From contig NZ_JAFMOF010000001.1 in NCBI RefSeq assembly GCF_017349075.1, positions 1,054,001 to 1,118,000 on the forward strand: a stretch of 64,000 nucleotides of DNA, in the 5' to 3' direction. Below the pieces are notes generated by a model. That model was given only the letters and a program-made list of their open reading frames with translations. It was not told the DNA's origin and made no database searches. Below, in pieces: positions 57,021 through 64,000 of the stretch (positions within the stretch are counted from its first letter, which is position 1; each line of letters opens with the position of its first letter). Position numbers and translations under genes: made by a program. This DNA comes from Streptomyces triculaminicus (lineage in GTDB: Bacteria > Actinomycetota > Actinomycetes > Streptomycetales > Streptomycetaceae).

Positions 57021-57221
57021 ATGACGACGACCCGGCCCGACAAGCGGACGGAGAGCATCCGGCATGAGACCCGTGCGCTGCTGCGCGCCCACCTCTCCGC
57101 CGCCGCCGGCTACCGCCACCTGACGAGGCACTGCCCGGTCTGCCACCGGCTGCTGCGGCTGGCCCAGGAGGCCGCGGGCGAGACACAGGAGCCCTGGGAC
57201 CCGGATGCCGAGGCCCGGTGA
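57021..57221 (+). CDS. Small zinc-ribbon-like conserved protein (probably DUF6274)
   Basis: 66 aa. It contains HETRALLRAHLSAAAGYRHL and then HCPVCHRLLRLA, a CxxC plus His motif that may bind a metal. The ATG at 57021 is preceded by GGGAGGT. It lies beside bldC, where I recall a similar small gene in other Streptomyces. The DUF number is from memory. Function unknown. Confidence 0.7.
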   Translation: MTTTRPDKRTESIRHETRALLRAHLSAAAGYRHLTRHCPVCHRLLRLAQEAAGETQEPWDPDAEAR

Positions 57222-57449
57222 CCCGTGCGGCACGGACGCTCAAGTCCTTTACCCCACAAGGGTGGTGGGCGACAAGCATGCCGCACTGTGACGGGAGTCA
57301 CCGAAAGAGTTACGGAAGGGGGGGAGCTTAACCCCTCCCTACACCCGGTCAATTTAATATGTGCAATTGCACCTACCCCGGGGCCGTCCGGACAGTCCTT
57401 CCGGATCGGGCCCCCGACGCGGCGGACGGCCGGCGTCAGGGCATAAAAA
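57222..57449. promoter_or_regulatory. Intergenic region with perfect 12-bp palindrome
   Basis: No gene. An AT-rich patch (57350-57372) ends in the palindrome GTGCAATTGCAC (57361-57372), unusual in this GC-rich context and a likely protein-binding site. A GTGAC...GTCAC inverted pair (57289-57302) lies upstream of it. Confidence 0.45.
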
Positions 57450-57483
57450 AGATCGCGCTGGACCCGGCGGAGTCCAGCGCGAT
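57450..57483 (-). terminator. Intrinsic terminator of bldC
   Basis: The 13-bp stem GATCGCGCTGGAC (57450-57462) pairs with 57471-57483. On the minus strand it is followed by a run of six T, a textbook intrinsic terminator ~130 bp after the bldC stop. Confidence 0.92.
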
Positions 57484-57612
57484 CGACGACTCACCCAAGT
57501 CGGTGGGCACGATGCCTGTTGGGGCAGGCACCGGGTCGCTTGTTGCGCAGGTGGAGCTTCAGTGGGCGGCTGCCGGGTTGGGGGCCCCGGAAATCACCCG
57601 TTCTTCAGTTGT

Positions 57613-57819
57613 TCAGGCCTCGCTGCGCTGCTGCGGGATGCCCGCCAGCAGGGCGCGGACCTCCGCTTCGCGGTAGCGCCGGTGTCCTCCGAGCGTGCGG
57701 ATGGACGTGAGCTTGCCAGCCTTGGCCCAGCGGGTGACCGTCTTCGGGTCCACGCGGAACATCGTGGCAACCTCAGCCGGGGTCAGCAGCGGCTCGGCAT
57801 CAGGGGTGCGAGCGGTCAT
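57613..57819 (-). CDS. bldC: Developmental regulator BldC (MerR-like DNA-binding protein)
   Basis: 68 aa, recognised from its full sequence, which agrees with the S. coelicolor protein as I remember it: LLTPAEVATMFRVDPKTVTR and WAKAGKLTSIRTLGGHRRY. It is only a winged-helix MerR-type domain. BldC binds DNA as head-to-tail oligomers on direct repeats and holds back premature sporulation. The start is preceded by GAGGAGG. It has a long upstream region and a strong terminator, so it is monocistronic. Confidence 0.97.
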   Translation of the reverse strand: MTARTPDAEPLLTPAEVATMFRVDPKTVTRWAKAGKLTSIRTLGGHRRYREAEVRALLAGIPQQRSEA

Positions 57820-58310
57820 GAGCGGCCTCCTCGGGAGAACCGAACCATCACGTCGGTTCTTTCCTCTAAATTCTGCACCTTGACCCGCGTTGCCCGAAAT
57901 GGCGGACGCGGGCCGAGTCGGTTATAGGACGAACGGCTTGTCCTCGGCACTACAACTACACCATCTGTCCAGCCACGTCGGCCAAACCGATGGAATTGCC
58001 CTCTCAGGTGTTCAACCTCGACGGAAGCCGATGGACCATGCCATAGCGGACAGTCACGCCACCGTGACGATCAGTCACAGCGGGATCAATCAGATCAGGG
58101 GTCACCAGACCCGCCAAGGAGTGCAATACCGATCTATCCGCCCTTACTTGGGCGGAAGGAGCCCTTCCCGGACTCCTTGTCCTATTTTGCCACGAGGATG
58201 GGCGATGGGCGCAAGACCTGAAGTAAGTGCTATAGGTCACGGTTGTGGCAATGGCCCGGATCGGGACCTAGGTCCCGCCCCCAGCGCCGACCGTCCCGCC
58301 GTGCCCCGGA
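57820..58310. promoter_or_regulatory. Long regulatory region upstream of bldC
   Basis: About 490 bp, AT-richer than its surroundings, no gene. TATAAC near 57920 (minus strand) could be a -10 box. Three alternating half-sites GTCAC/GTGAC/GTCAC (58053-58057, 58064-58068, 58074-58078) are spaced by one helical turn. A 16-bp perfect palindrome CGGGACCTAGGTCCCG (58262-58277) lies just past the stop of the next gene. Large regulatory regions are expected for bld genes. Confidence 0.5.
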
Positions 58311-59156
58311 TCAGTTCGCGAACTGGCGGTCGCGCACGGCCCGCCAACGTTCCGTCAGCCGTTCGTACGCGGCACCGGCCCGCGCTCCGTCACCCGCCCG
58401 CAGCGCGGCCAGACCCTCCGCCGTGTCGGCAGCGGAATGGTCCTCTTCCAGTTGCGCCTCGGGAACCATATGCACAAGTCCGCCGTAGTCCAGCTCCACC
58501 AGGGACCTCGGATGGAACTCTTCCAGCCACCGCCCCACGTCCACGAGGCCGTCGATCAGCGGCCCCTCCTCGATCGCGTCCCGGAGCGTCCGCAGCCCCC
58601 GGGCCACCCGCCGCCGGGCCTGCACCATGGGCGTGCGGTAGCGCAGCATCAGCCCCTCGCCGCCCGGCTCCCCCTTGCCGTACTCGCGCTCCTCGTCCGA
58701 GAAGAGCACGAACCAGCGCAGCGGCACCTGCCAGGTGGCCGTCCTGATCCACGGGCGGGCGTCGGGATTGCGCTCGAGCCAGCGCTCGTAGTCCGCCTCC
58801 GCCTGCCGGCGCACGACGGGCGGCAGCACCGCGTCCAGGACGGGCGCCGGAAACCGCTCGGCGAGCCCCTCCAGCGCCAGCCAGCCGCGCAGCCGGGTCC
58901 GCCAGGGACAGACGCACACCACGCCGTCCACGACCGCGACGAACGCGTCCCCGCTCTCGTGCACCGGAACGGGCACCGGCGGGGTGGGCAGCAAGTCGGC
59001 GAGCGACCGGCGCAGTTCGTCCTGGACGCCGGGGAAGCTCTCGCGGCGCGCGTAGCGGGCCCAGTGGGCCCGTTCGGGCTCGGGGAAGGCGGCCAGGGGC
59101 TCGTAGACCCGCAGATATGCCGCGTACGGGACGGTCACCGACGACGCCAGGCCCAC
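58311..59156 (-). CDS. Conserved Streptomyces hypothetical next to valine dehydrogenase
   Basis: About 281 aa, soluble, no recognised domain. Features: TVPYAAYLRVYEPLAAFPEP at the start, AVVDGVVCVCPWRTRLRGWL in the middle, and LVELDYGGLVHMVPEAQL near the end, where residues ~235-281 are helical. The GTG at 59156 was chosen because GAGGGAG stands 6 nt upstream; the frame is open to 59264 without a good site. It is divergent from vdh. Function unknown. Confidence 0.7.
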   Translation of the reverse strand: MGLASSVTVPYAAYLRVYEPLAAFPEPERAHWARYARRESFPGVQDELRRSLADLLPTPPVPVPVHESGDAFVAVVDGVVCVCPWRTRLRGWLALEGLAERFPAPVLDAVLPPVVRRQAEADYERWLERNPDARPWIRTATWQVPLRWFVLFSDEEREYGKGEPGGEGLMLRYRTPMVQARRRVARGLRTLRDAIEEGPLIDGLVDVGRWLEEFHPRSLVELDYGGLVHMVPEAQLEEDHSAADTAEGLAALRAGDGARAGAAYERLTERWRAVRDRQFAN

Positions 59157-59362
59157 GCTCGCTCCCTCAAGCCGTAGGACACCCCCAGGGAGTTGCGGGC
59201 GCCCCTCCCCATACTGTCCAAATCGTCCCATGGCGCCGGAGCACGGGAGAGTGATCCTCGGCACGGGACCGGCTCTGCGGGCCGGCAGGTCTTACCCTCT
59301 TGGGCAACCGGCCCTCCACCACCCCTCGGAGGGCGACCTCCGCGACATATGGAGTCACCACC

Positions 59363-60463
59363 GTGACTGACGTACGTCCCACCGCCGGCGCCGAAAGCGG
59401 CGTGCTGCACACCCTGTTCCGGACCGATCAGGGCGGCCACGAGCAGGTCGTTCTGTGCCAGGACCGCGAGAGCGGCCTGAAGGCCGTCATCGCCCTCCAC
59501 TCCACCGCCCTGGGCCCCGCCCTGGGCGGCACGCGCTTCCACGCCTACGCCTCCGACGAGGAGGCCGTGCGCGACGCGCTCAACCTCTCGCGCGGCATGT
59601 CGTACAAGAACGCCCTGGCGGGACTCGATCACGGTGGCGGGAAGGCGGTGATCATCGGTGACCCCGATCTGATCAAGACCGAAGAACTGCTGCTGGCCTA
59701 CGGACGGTTCGTGGCCTCCCTCGGCGGCCGCTATGTCACCGCGTGCGACGTCGGCACGTACGTGCGGGACATGGACGTGGTCGCCCGGGAGAACCGCTGG
59801 ACCACCGGCCGCTCCCCCGAGAACGGCGGCGCCGGCGACTCCTCCGTGCTCACCGCCTTCGGCGTCTTCCAGGGCATGCGCGCCGCCGCGCGCACCCAGT
59901 GGGGCGAGCCGACGCTGCGCGGCCGCCGGGTCGGCGTCGCGGGCGTCGGAAAGGTCGGCCACCACCTGGTGGAGCACCTGGTCGAGGACGGCGCGGAGGT
60001 CGTGATCACGGACGTCCGGGCCGAGGCCGTCGAGCGGATCACCGCCCGGCACCCGCAGGTCACGGCCGTCACGGACGCCGACGTGCTCATCCGCACCCCG
60101 CTCGACGTCTACGCCCCCTGCGCCCTCGGCGGCGCGCTGAACGACGAGACCGTGGCCGCCCTCACCGCGACCGTGGTCTGCGGCGCGGCCAACAACCAGC
60201 TCGCCCACCCCGGCGTGGAGAAGAACCTCGCCGACCGCGGCATCCTGTACGCGCCCGACTACGTGGTGAACGCGGGTGGCGTCATCCAGGTCGCCGATGA
60301 GCTGCACGGGTTCGATTTCGACCGGGCGAAGGCCAAGGCCACCAAGATCTATGACACGACGTTGGCCATATTCGATCGGGCCAAGTCGGACGGCATCCCG
60401 CCGGCCGCCGCGGCCGACCGGCTCGCCGAGCAGCGCATGGCGGAGGCCCGCGCGGCCCGGTAA
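59363..60463 (+). CDS. vdh: Valine/leucine dehydrogenase
   Basis: NAD-dependent oxidative deamination of branched-chain amino acids, supplying acyl-CoA precursors for polyketides and fatty acids. About 366 aa. The ELFV-dehydrogenase signature is visible: [35 protein letters not shown] (catalytic Lys) and [20 protein letters not shown] (NAD site). GGAG stands 8 nt before the GTG at 59363. The gene order next to bldC and purM/purF is that of other Streptomyces, as I recall. Confidence 0.92.
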   Translation: MTDVRPTAGAESGVLHTLFRTDQGGHEQVVLCQDRESGLKAVIALHSTALGPALGGTRFHAYASDEEAVRDALNLSRGMSYKNALAGLDHGGGKAVIIGDPDLIKTEELLLAYGRFVASLGGRYVTACDVGTYVRDMDVVARENRWTTGRSPENGGAGDSSVLTAFGVFQGMRAAARTQWGEPTLRGRRVGVAGVGKVGHHLVEHLVEDGAEVVITDVRAEAVERITARHPQVTAVTDADVLIRTPLDVYAPCALGGALNDETVAALTATVVCGAANNQLAHPGVEKNLADRGILYAPDYVVNAGGVIQVADELHGFDFDRAKAKATKIYDTTLAIFDRAKSDGIPPAAAADRLAEQRMAEARAAR

Positions 60464-60550
60464 CACTCCGCATCGCCATCACTCGACCGGGTGAACTTGC
60501 GGTCCGAGTGAGTGATCGGTACCCGCACACCGGTCCCGACAGAAACACGC

Positions 60551-60593
60551 CGCCGAGGGGGGTGAAGGAGAGATCTCTCACCACCCCTCGGCG
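60551..60593 (+). terminator. Terminator after vdh
   Basis: CGCCGAGGGGGGTGA (60551-60565) pairs with 60578-60593 with one irregular position. The inner GAGAGATCTCTC is itself a palindrome. Confidence 0.75.
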
Positions 60594-60761
60594 GGTCGGC
60601 GCCCAGGACACGTTAAAATCGCAGCTGACCAGCGAGTACGGAGCATCTCGCCGGTTCTGCTGCGTGGCACGTCATGCGGGCGACGTACCGTATGGCCGCG
60701 GAAGCAGGTACCGTTGAAGCTCTACAGGCCGGACACCTTTCACAGGGGTCCGCTCTGACTC

Positions 60762-60812
60762 ATGAACGTGAACGCGTGTCAAGACTCTGGGGCCGTCGAG
60801 CCCCGTCAATGA
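60762..60812 (+). CDS. Possible 16-residue leader peptide before DUF3073
   Basis: A tiny open frame, ATG to TGA, reads MNVNACQDSGAVEPRQ and ends 12 bp before the DUF3073 start, overlapping its ribosome site region. Its latter half overlaps a GGGGCC...CCCC-type inverted repeat (60789-60804). AGGGG at ~60744 is a distant ribosome site. This could be chance. The rest of 60594-60761 is leader sequence without another feature. Confidence 0.25.
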   Translation: MNVNACQDSGAVEPRQ

Positions 60813-60824
60813 GGGGGTCGAGCC

Positions 60825-61085
60825 ATGGGGCGCGGCCGGGCCAAGGCCAAGCAGACAAAGGTCGCCCGCCAGCTGAAGTACAGCAGCGGCGGGACCGACC
60901 TCTCACGTCTGGCCAATGAGCTAGGCGCAACGCAGCCGTCGATCAAGCAGCCGCCGGAGAGCGAGCCGCTTGAGGAAGACGAGCTGGACGACGACCCGTA
61001 CGCTCAGTACGCGGCGCGTTACAACGACGATGAGGACGAGGACGAGCAGTCGTCCGACCCGTCCGTCTATCGTCGCCGCGCTTGA
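60825..61085 (+). CDS. DUF3073 family protein
   Basis: 86 aa. MGRGRAKAKQTKVARQLKYS is the highly conserved actinobacterial DUF3073 start. The second half is very acidic (YNDDEDEDEQSSD), so the protein is strongly bipolar, basic then acidic. Function unknown; it is widespread in actinobacteria. GAGGGGG precedes the ATG. Confidence 0.92.
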   Translation: MGRGRAKAKQTKVARQLKYSSGGTDLSRLANELGATQPSIKQPPESEPLEEDELDDDPYAQYAARYNDDEDEDEQSSDPSVYRRRA

Positions 61086-61101
61086 CGCGACGACTTCCAC
61101 A

Positions 61102-61134
61102 AACCCGGTCCGGGGCCTCGCCCCGGACCGGGTT
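61102..61134. terminator. Bidirectional terminator between DUF3073 and purM
   Basis: A perfect 15-bp stem AACCCGGTCCGGGGC (61102-61116) with 61120-61134, loop CTC. Confidence 0.88.
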
Positions 61135-61231
61135 CTGTGCTGCCCGCGGCCGGACTCGGCTTCTCGCAGGCGTCCCGGGCCATGACCGTCCCGCCCGGAA
61201 CCCTCGGCCCCGGGCGGTCGTGTTCCGCTGA

Positions 61232-62302
61232 TCAGGCGGAGTAGTCACCGGTGAGGGCCACCGCTTCGGAGTGAGCGCCGCGCTCGGTGATCCCGCCCGC
61301 GACCCAGGCCTCCACGCCCCGGTCGGCGAAGGTCGCCAGCGCCACGTCCACGGACTCCTGCGGCACGACGGCGATCATGCCGACGCCCATGTTCAGGGTC
61401 TTCTCCAGCTCGAGCCGCTCGACCCCGCCCAGCTTGCCGACCAGGTCGAACACCGCGCCCGGCGCCCAGGTGGAGCGGTCCACCGTGGCGTGCAGGCCGT
61501 CCGGGATCACCCGGGCCAGGTTGTTGGCCAGACCGCCGCCGGTGATGTGCGAGAAGGCGTGCACCTCGGCCGTACGGGTGAGGGCCAGGCAGTCCAGCGA
61601 GTAGATCTTCGTGGGCTCCAGCAGCTCCTCGCCCAGGGTGCGGCCGAACTCCGGAACCTCGCGGTCCAGCTCCCAGCCGGCCCGGTCGAAGAGCACATGG
61701 CGGACCAGTGAGTACCCGTTCGAGTGAAGTCCCGAGGACGCCATCGCGATGACGGCGTCACCCGCGCGGATACGGTCGGCACCCAGCAGACGGTCCGCCT
61801 CGACCACGCCCGTACCGGCGCCGGCCACGTCGAACTCGTCCACGCCCAGCAGGCCCGGGTGCTCGGCGGTCTCGCCGCCGACCAGGGCGCAGCCGGCCAG
61901 GACGCAGCCCTCGGCGATGCCCTTGACGATCGCGGCGACACGCTCGGGGAAGACCTTGCCGACGCAGATGTAGTCGGTCATGAACAGCGGCTCGGCGCCG
62001 CAGACGACCAGGTCGTCCACGACCATGCCCACGAGGTCGTGGCCGATGGTGTCGTAGACGCCCATGCGGCGGGCGATGTCGACCTTGGTGCCGACGCCGT
62101 CCGTGGCGGACGCCAGCAGCGGGCGCTCGTAGCGCTTGAGGGCGCTGGCGTCGAAGAGGCCGGCGAAGCCGCCGAGGCCGCCGACGGCCTCGGGACGGGT
62201 GGCCTTCTTCACCCACTCCTTCATCAGCTCGACGGCGCGGTCGCCCGCCTCGATGTCGACGCCCGCGCTTGCGTAGCTGGCACCGGTGGTCTCAGAAGAC
62301 AT
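61232..62302 (-). CDS. purM: Phosphoribosylformylglycinamidine cyclo-ligase (AIR synthetase)
   Basis: Fifth step of purine synthesis: ATP-driven ring closure of FGAM to AIR. About 356 aa. Family marks: SYASAGVDIEAGDRAVELMK, LASATDGVGTKVDIARR, GHDLVGMVVDDLVVCGAEPL, ALVGGETAEHPG and SHITGGGLANNLARVIPDG. It lies 62 bp downstream of purF on the same strand, forming the purF-purM operon. Confidence 0.97.
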   Translation of the reverse strand: MSSETTGASYASAGVDIEAGDRAVELMKEWVKKATRPEAVGGLGGFAGLFDASALKRYERPLLASATDGVGTKVDIARRMGVYDTIGHDLVGMVVDDLVVCGAEPLFMTDYICVGKVFPERVAAIVKGIAEGCVLAGCALVGGETAEHPGLLGVDEFDVAGAGTGVVEADRLLGADRIRAGDAVIAMASSGLHSNGYSLVRHVLFDRAGWELDREVPEFGRTLGEELLEPTKIYSLDCLALTRTAEVHAFSHITGGGLANNLARVIPDGLHATVDRSTWAPGAVFDLVGKLGGVERLELEKTLNMGVGMIAVVPQESVDVALATFADRGVEAWVAGGITERGAHSEAVALTGDYSA

Positions 62303-62364
62303 GGTCTTGAGATCTTTCGTGTCGTTCGTAAGTACGGTCGTTCGTCACTACGGGCGGGCGAGCG

Positions 62365-63882
62365 CTACGGACGGCGCAGCGCGTCGGCCGCGTCCGAGCC
62401 GCCGGCCAGCTCGCTCTCCAGGAGCTGCTTGCCCAGGAGCTCGGGGTCGGGCAGCTCCATCGGGTACTCGCCGTCGAAGCAGGCCCGGCACAGGTTCGGC
62501 TTGGCGATGGTGGTCGCCTCGACCATGGCGTCGAGGGAGATGTACGCGAGGGAGTCCGCGCCCAGCGACTTGCCGATCTCGTCGACCGTCATGCCGTTGG
62601 CGATCAGCTCGGCGCGGGTGGCGAAGTCGATGCCGAAGAAGCACGGCCACTTCACCGGCGGCGACGAGATCCGCACGTGGACCTCGGCGGCCCCCGCCTC
62701 GCGGAGCATCCGCACCAGGGCGCGCTGGGTGTTGCCGCGGACGATGGAGTCGTCGACGACCACCAGGCGCTTGCCCCTGATGACTTCCTTGAGCGGATTG
62801 AGCTTGAGCCGGATGCCGAGCTGGCGGATGGTCTGGCTCGGCTGGATGAAGGTCCGGCCGACGTAGGAGTTCTTGACCAGGCCGGTGCCGTACGGGATGC
62901 CGCTGGCCTCCGCGTAACCCACGGCGGCGGGGGTGCCGGACTCCGGGGTCGGTATCACCAGGTCGGCGTCGACCGGGGCCTCGGCGGCGAGCCTGCGGCC
63001 CATCTCCACACGGGAGAGGTAGACGTTGCGGCCGGCGATCTCGGTGTCCGGGCGGGCCAGGTACACGTACTCGAAGACGCAGCCGCGCGGCTTGGTCTCG
63101 GCGAACCGGGAGGTCCGCAGGCCGTTCTCGTCGATGGCGATCAGCTCGCCGGGCTCGATCTCGCGCACGAAGGTGGCGCCACAGATGTCCAGGGCGGCCG
63201 TTTCGGAGGCCACCACCCAGCCGCGCTCGAGGCGGCCGAGCACCAGCGGGCGGATGCCCTGCGGGTCACGGGCGGCGTAGAGCGTGTGCTCGTCCATGAA
63301 GACGAGACAGAACGCGCCCTTGACGCCGGGCAGCACCTTGGTGGCCGCTTCCTCGATCGTCAGCGGCTTGCCGTCGTCATCGGTCTGGCCGGCCAGCAGG
63401 GCCGTCACCAGATCGGTGTCGTTGGTGGCCGCGACCTGGGTGGCACGGCCGTTCTCCTTGGGGAGCGCCGCGACCATCTCCGCCAGCTCGGCGGTGTTGA
63501 CCAGGTTGCCGTTGTGGCCCAGGGCGATCGAGCCGTTGGCCGTCGCCCTGAACGTCGGCTGAGCGTTCTCCCACACCGAGGCTCCGGTGGTGGAGTAGCG
63601 GGCGTGACCGACCGCGATATGGCCCGTAAGAGAGCCGAGAGAGGTTTCGTCGAAGACCTGGGAAACCAGTCCCATGTCCTTGAAAACGAGGATCTGGGAG
63701 CCGTTGCTCACCGCGATGCCCGCGGACTCCTGTCCACGGTGCTGCAGCGCATACAGCCCGAAATAGGTGAGTTTTGCGACCTCTTCTCCCGGAGCCCAGA
63801 CACCGAAGACGCCGCAAGCGTCCTGGGGGCCCTTTTCGCCCGGAAGCAGGTCGTGGTTGAGTCGTCCGTCACCACGAGGCAC
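62365..63882 (-). CDS. purF: Amidophosphoribosyltransferase
   Basis: First committed step of purine synthesis: transfers glutamine amide nitrogen to PRPP. About 505 aa. The propeptide MPRGDGRLNHDLLPGEKGPQDA precedes the catalytic Cys in CGVFGVWAPGEEV, so the enzyme needs self-cleavage. The glutaminase domain has HRGQESAGIAVS and GHARYSTTGASVWENAQP. The PRPP-binding loop is VVVDDSIVRGNTQRALV. Late Cys residues (CFFGIDF, CRACFDGEYPMELP) are typical of the Fe-S type. GTG start at 63882. The 118 bp to the window end hold nothing I can identify. Confidence 0.97.
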   Translation of the reverse strand: MPRGDGRLNHDLLPGEKGPQDACGVFGVWAPGEEVAKLTYFGLYALQHRGQESAGIAVSNGSQILVFKDMGLVSQVFDETSLGSLTGHIAVGHARYSTTGASVWENAQPTFRATANGSIALGHNGNLVNTAELAEMVAALPKENGRATQVAATNDTDLVTALLAGQTDDDGKPLTIEEAATKVLPGVKGAFCLVFMDEHTLYAARDPQGIRPLVLGRLERGWVVASETAALDICGATFVREIEPGELIAIDENGLRTSRFAETKPRGCVFEYVYLARPDTEIAGRNVYLSRVEMGRRLAAEAPVDADLVIPTPESGTPAAVGYAEASGIPYGTGLVKNSYVGRTFIQPSQTIRQLGIRLKLNPLKEVIRGKRLVVVDDSIVRGNTQRALVRMLREAGAAEVHVRISSPPVKWPCFFGIDFATRAELIANGMTVDEIGKSLGADSLAYISLDAMVEATTIAKPNLCRACFDGEYPMELPDPELLGKQLLESELAGGSDAADALRRP

Positions 63883-64000
63883 ACCTTGAGTCTATGGCAG
63901 GGACGAGGTTCATCCGAACCGGGGACCACCGGTTATGGCTCACACCACGGACAGCCACTCGACAGGCACAGCGAATCACCCTTTCGTGGCCGAAAGAAAT

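Overview
The window reads as a Streptomyces chromosome. GC is very high, and there is a complete BldC, a SARP regulator, Scr1-type XRE/DUF397/ATPase regulator clusters, two SpoIIE-type phosphatases and a c-di-AMP riboswitch ahead of an M23 peptidase. The rRNA is actinobacterial, with a 16S-23S spacer that shows no tRNA. Most of the window is conserved chromosome with one obvious acquired patch.

Layout, left to right. 0-5.2 kb: 3' end of a tryptophanyl-tRNA synthetase gene, a frameshifted AfsR/SARP regulator, proC and a SulP anion transporter. 5.2-11 kb: a whole rRNA operon on the minus strand (16S-23S-5S) with a far-upstream consensus promoter and a strong terminator. 11-21.5 kb: divergent marR/MFS pair, a PAS-SpoIIE-ATPase phosphatase, a type II NADH dehydrogenase, a TetR regulator, a large ECF sigma factor fused to a zinc finger, a membrane helix and an NPCBM carbohydrate-binding domain, and a pentapeptide-repeat protein. 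21.5-31 kb: an asparagine-synthetase-like protein with a changed PP-loop, an NsdA-like TPR regulator, L-2-hydroxyglutarate oxidase, a GH16 glycosidase, trmB and a PrsW-type protease.

31-34 kb is the foreign patch. Base composition drops sharply and three genes look like phage defence: a DUF262 protein with a DGKQR motif, a HEPN protein with an RxxxxH motif (a tight two-gene operon), and, facing them across a shared terminator, an SRA-HNH endonuclease of the modification-dependent (type IV) kind. To its right are a GTGA-coupled ATPase/unknown pair, an XRE-DUF5753/DUF397 pair and a winged-helix/zinc-ribbon protein behind a long hairpin. The patch seems to have been inserted downstream of trmB-prsW.

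37-52 kb: small membrane protein, aldo/keto reductase with a sugar-porter MFS protein, M23 peptidase under a ydaO-type riboswitch, a membrane SpoIIE phosphatase, a cold-shock protein upstream of a DEAD-box helicase, a DUF6227-like protein, another MFS protein, tRNA-Lys, and a second DEAD-box helicase with a repetitive Arg/Gly/Asp tail. 52-57 kb: tRNA-Glu, tRNA-Asp and tRNA-Phe, a decayed tRNA duplicate, hrpA, then an identical second tRNA-Asp. 57-64 kb: the bldC neighbourhood (DUF6274-like, bldC, hypothetical, valine dehydrogenase, DUF3073, purM, purF).

No CRISPR array, transposase, integrase or complete biosynthetic cluster was seen. The best candidates for something little described are the DUF262-HEPN pair with its SRA-HNH neighbour, and the sigma factor-NPCBM fusion.
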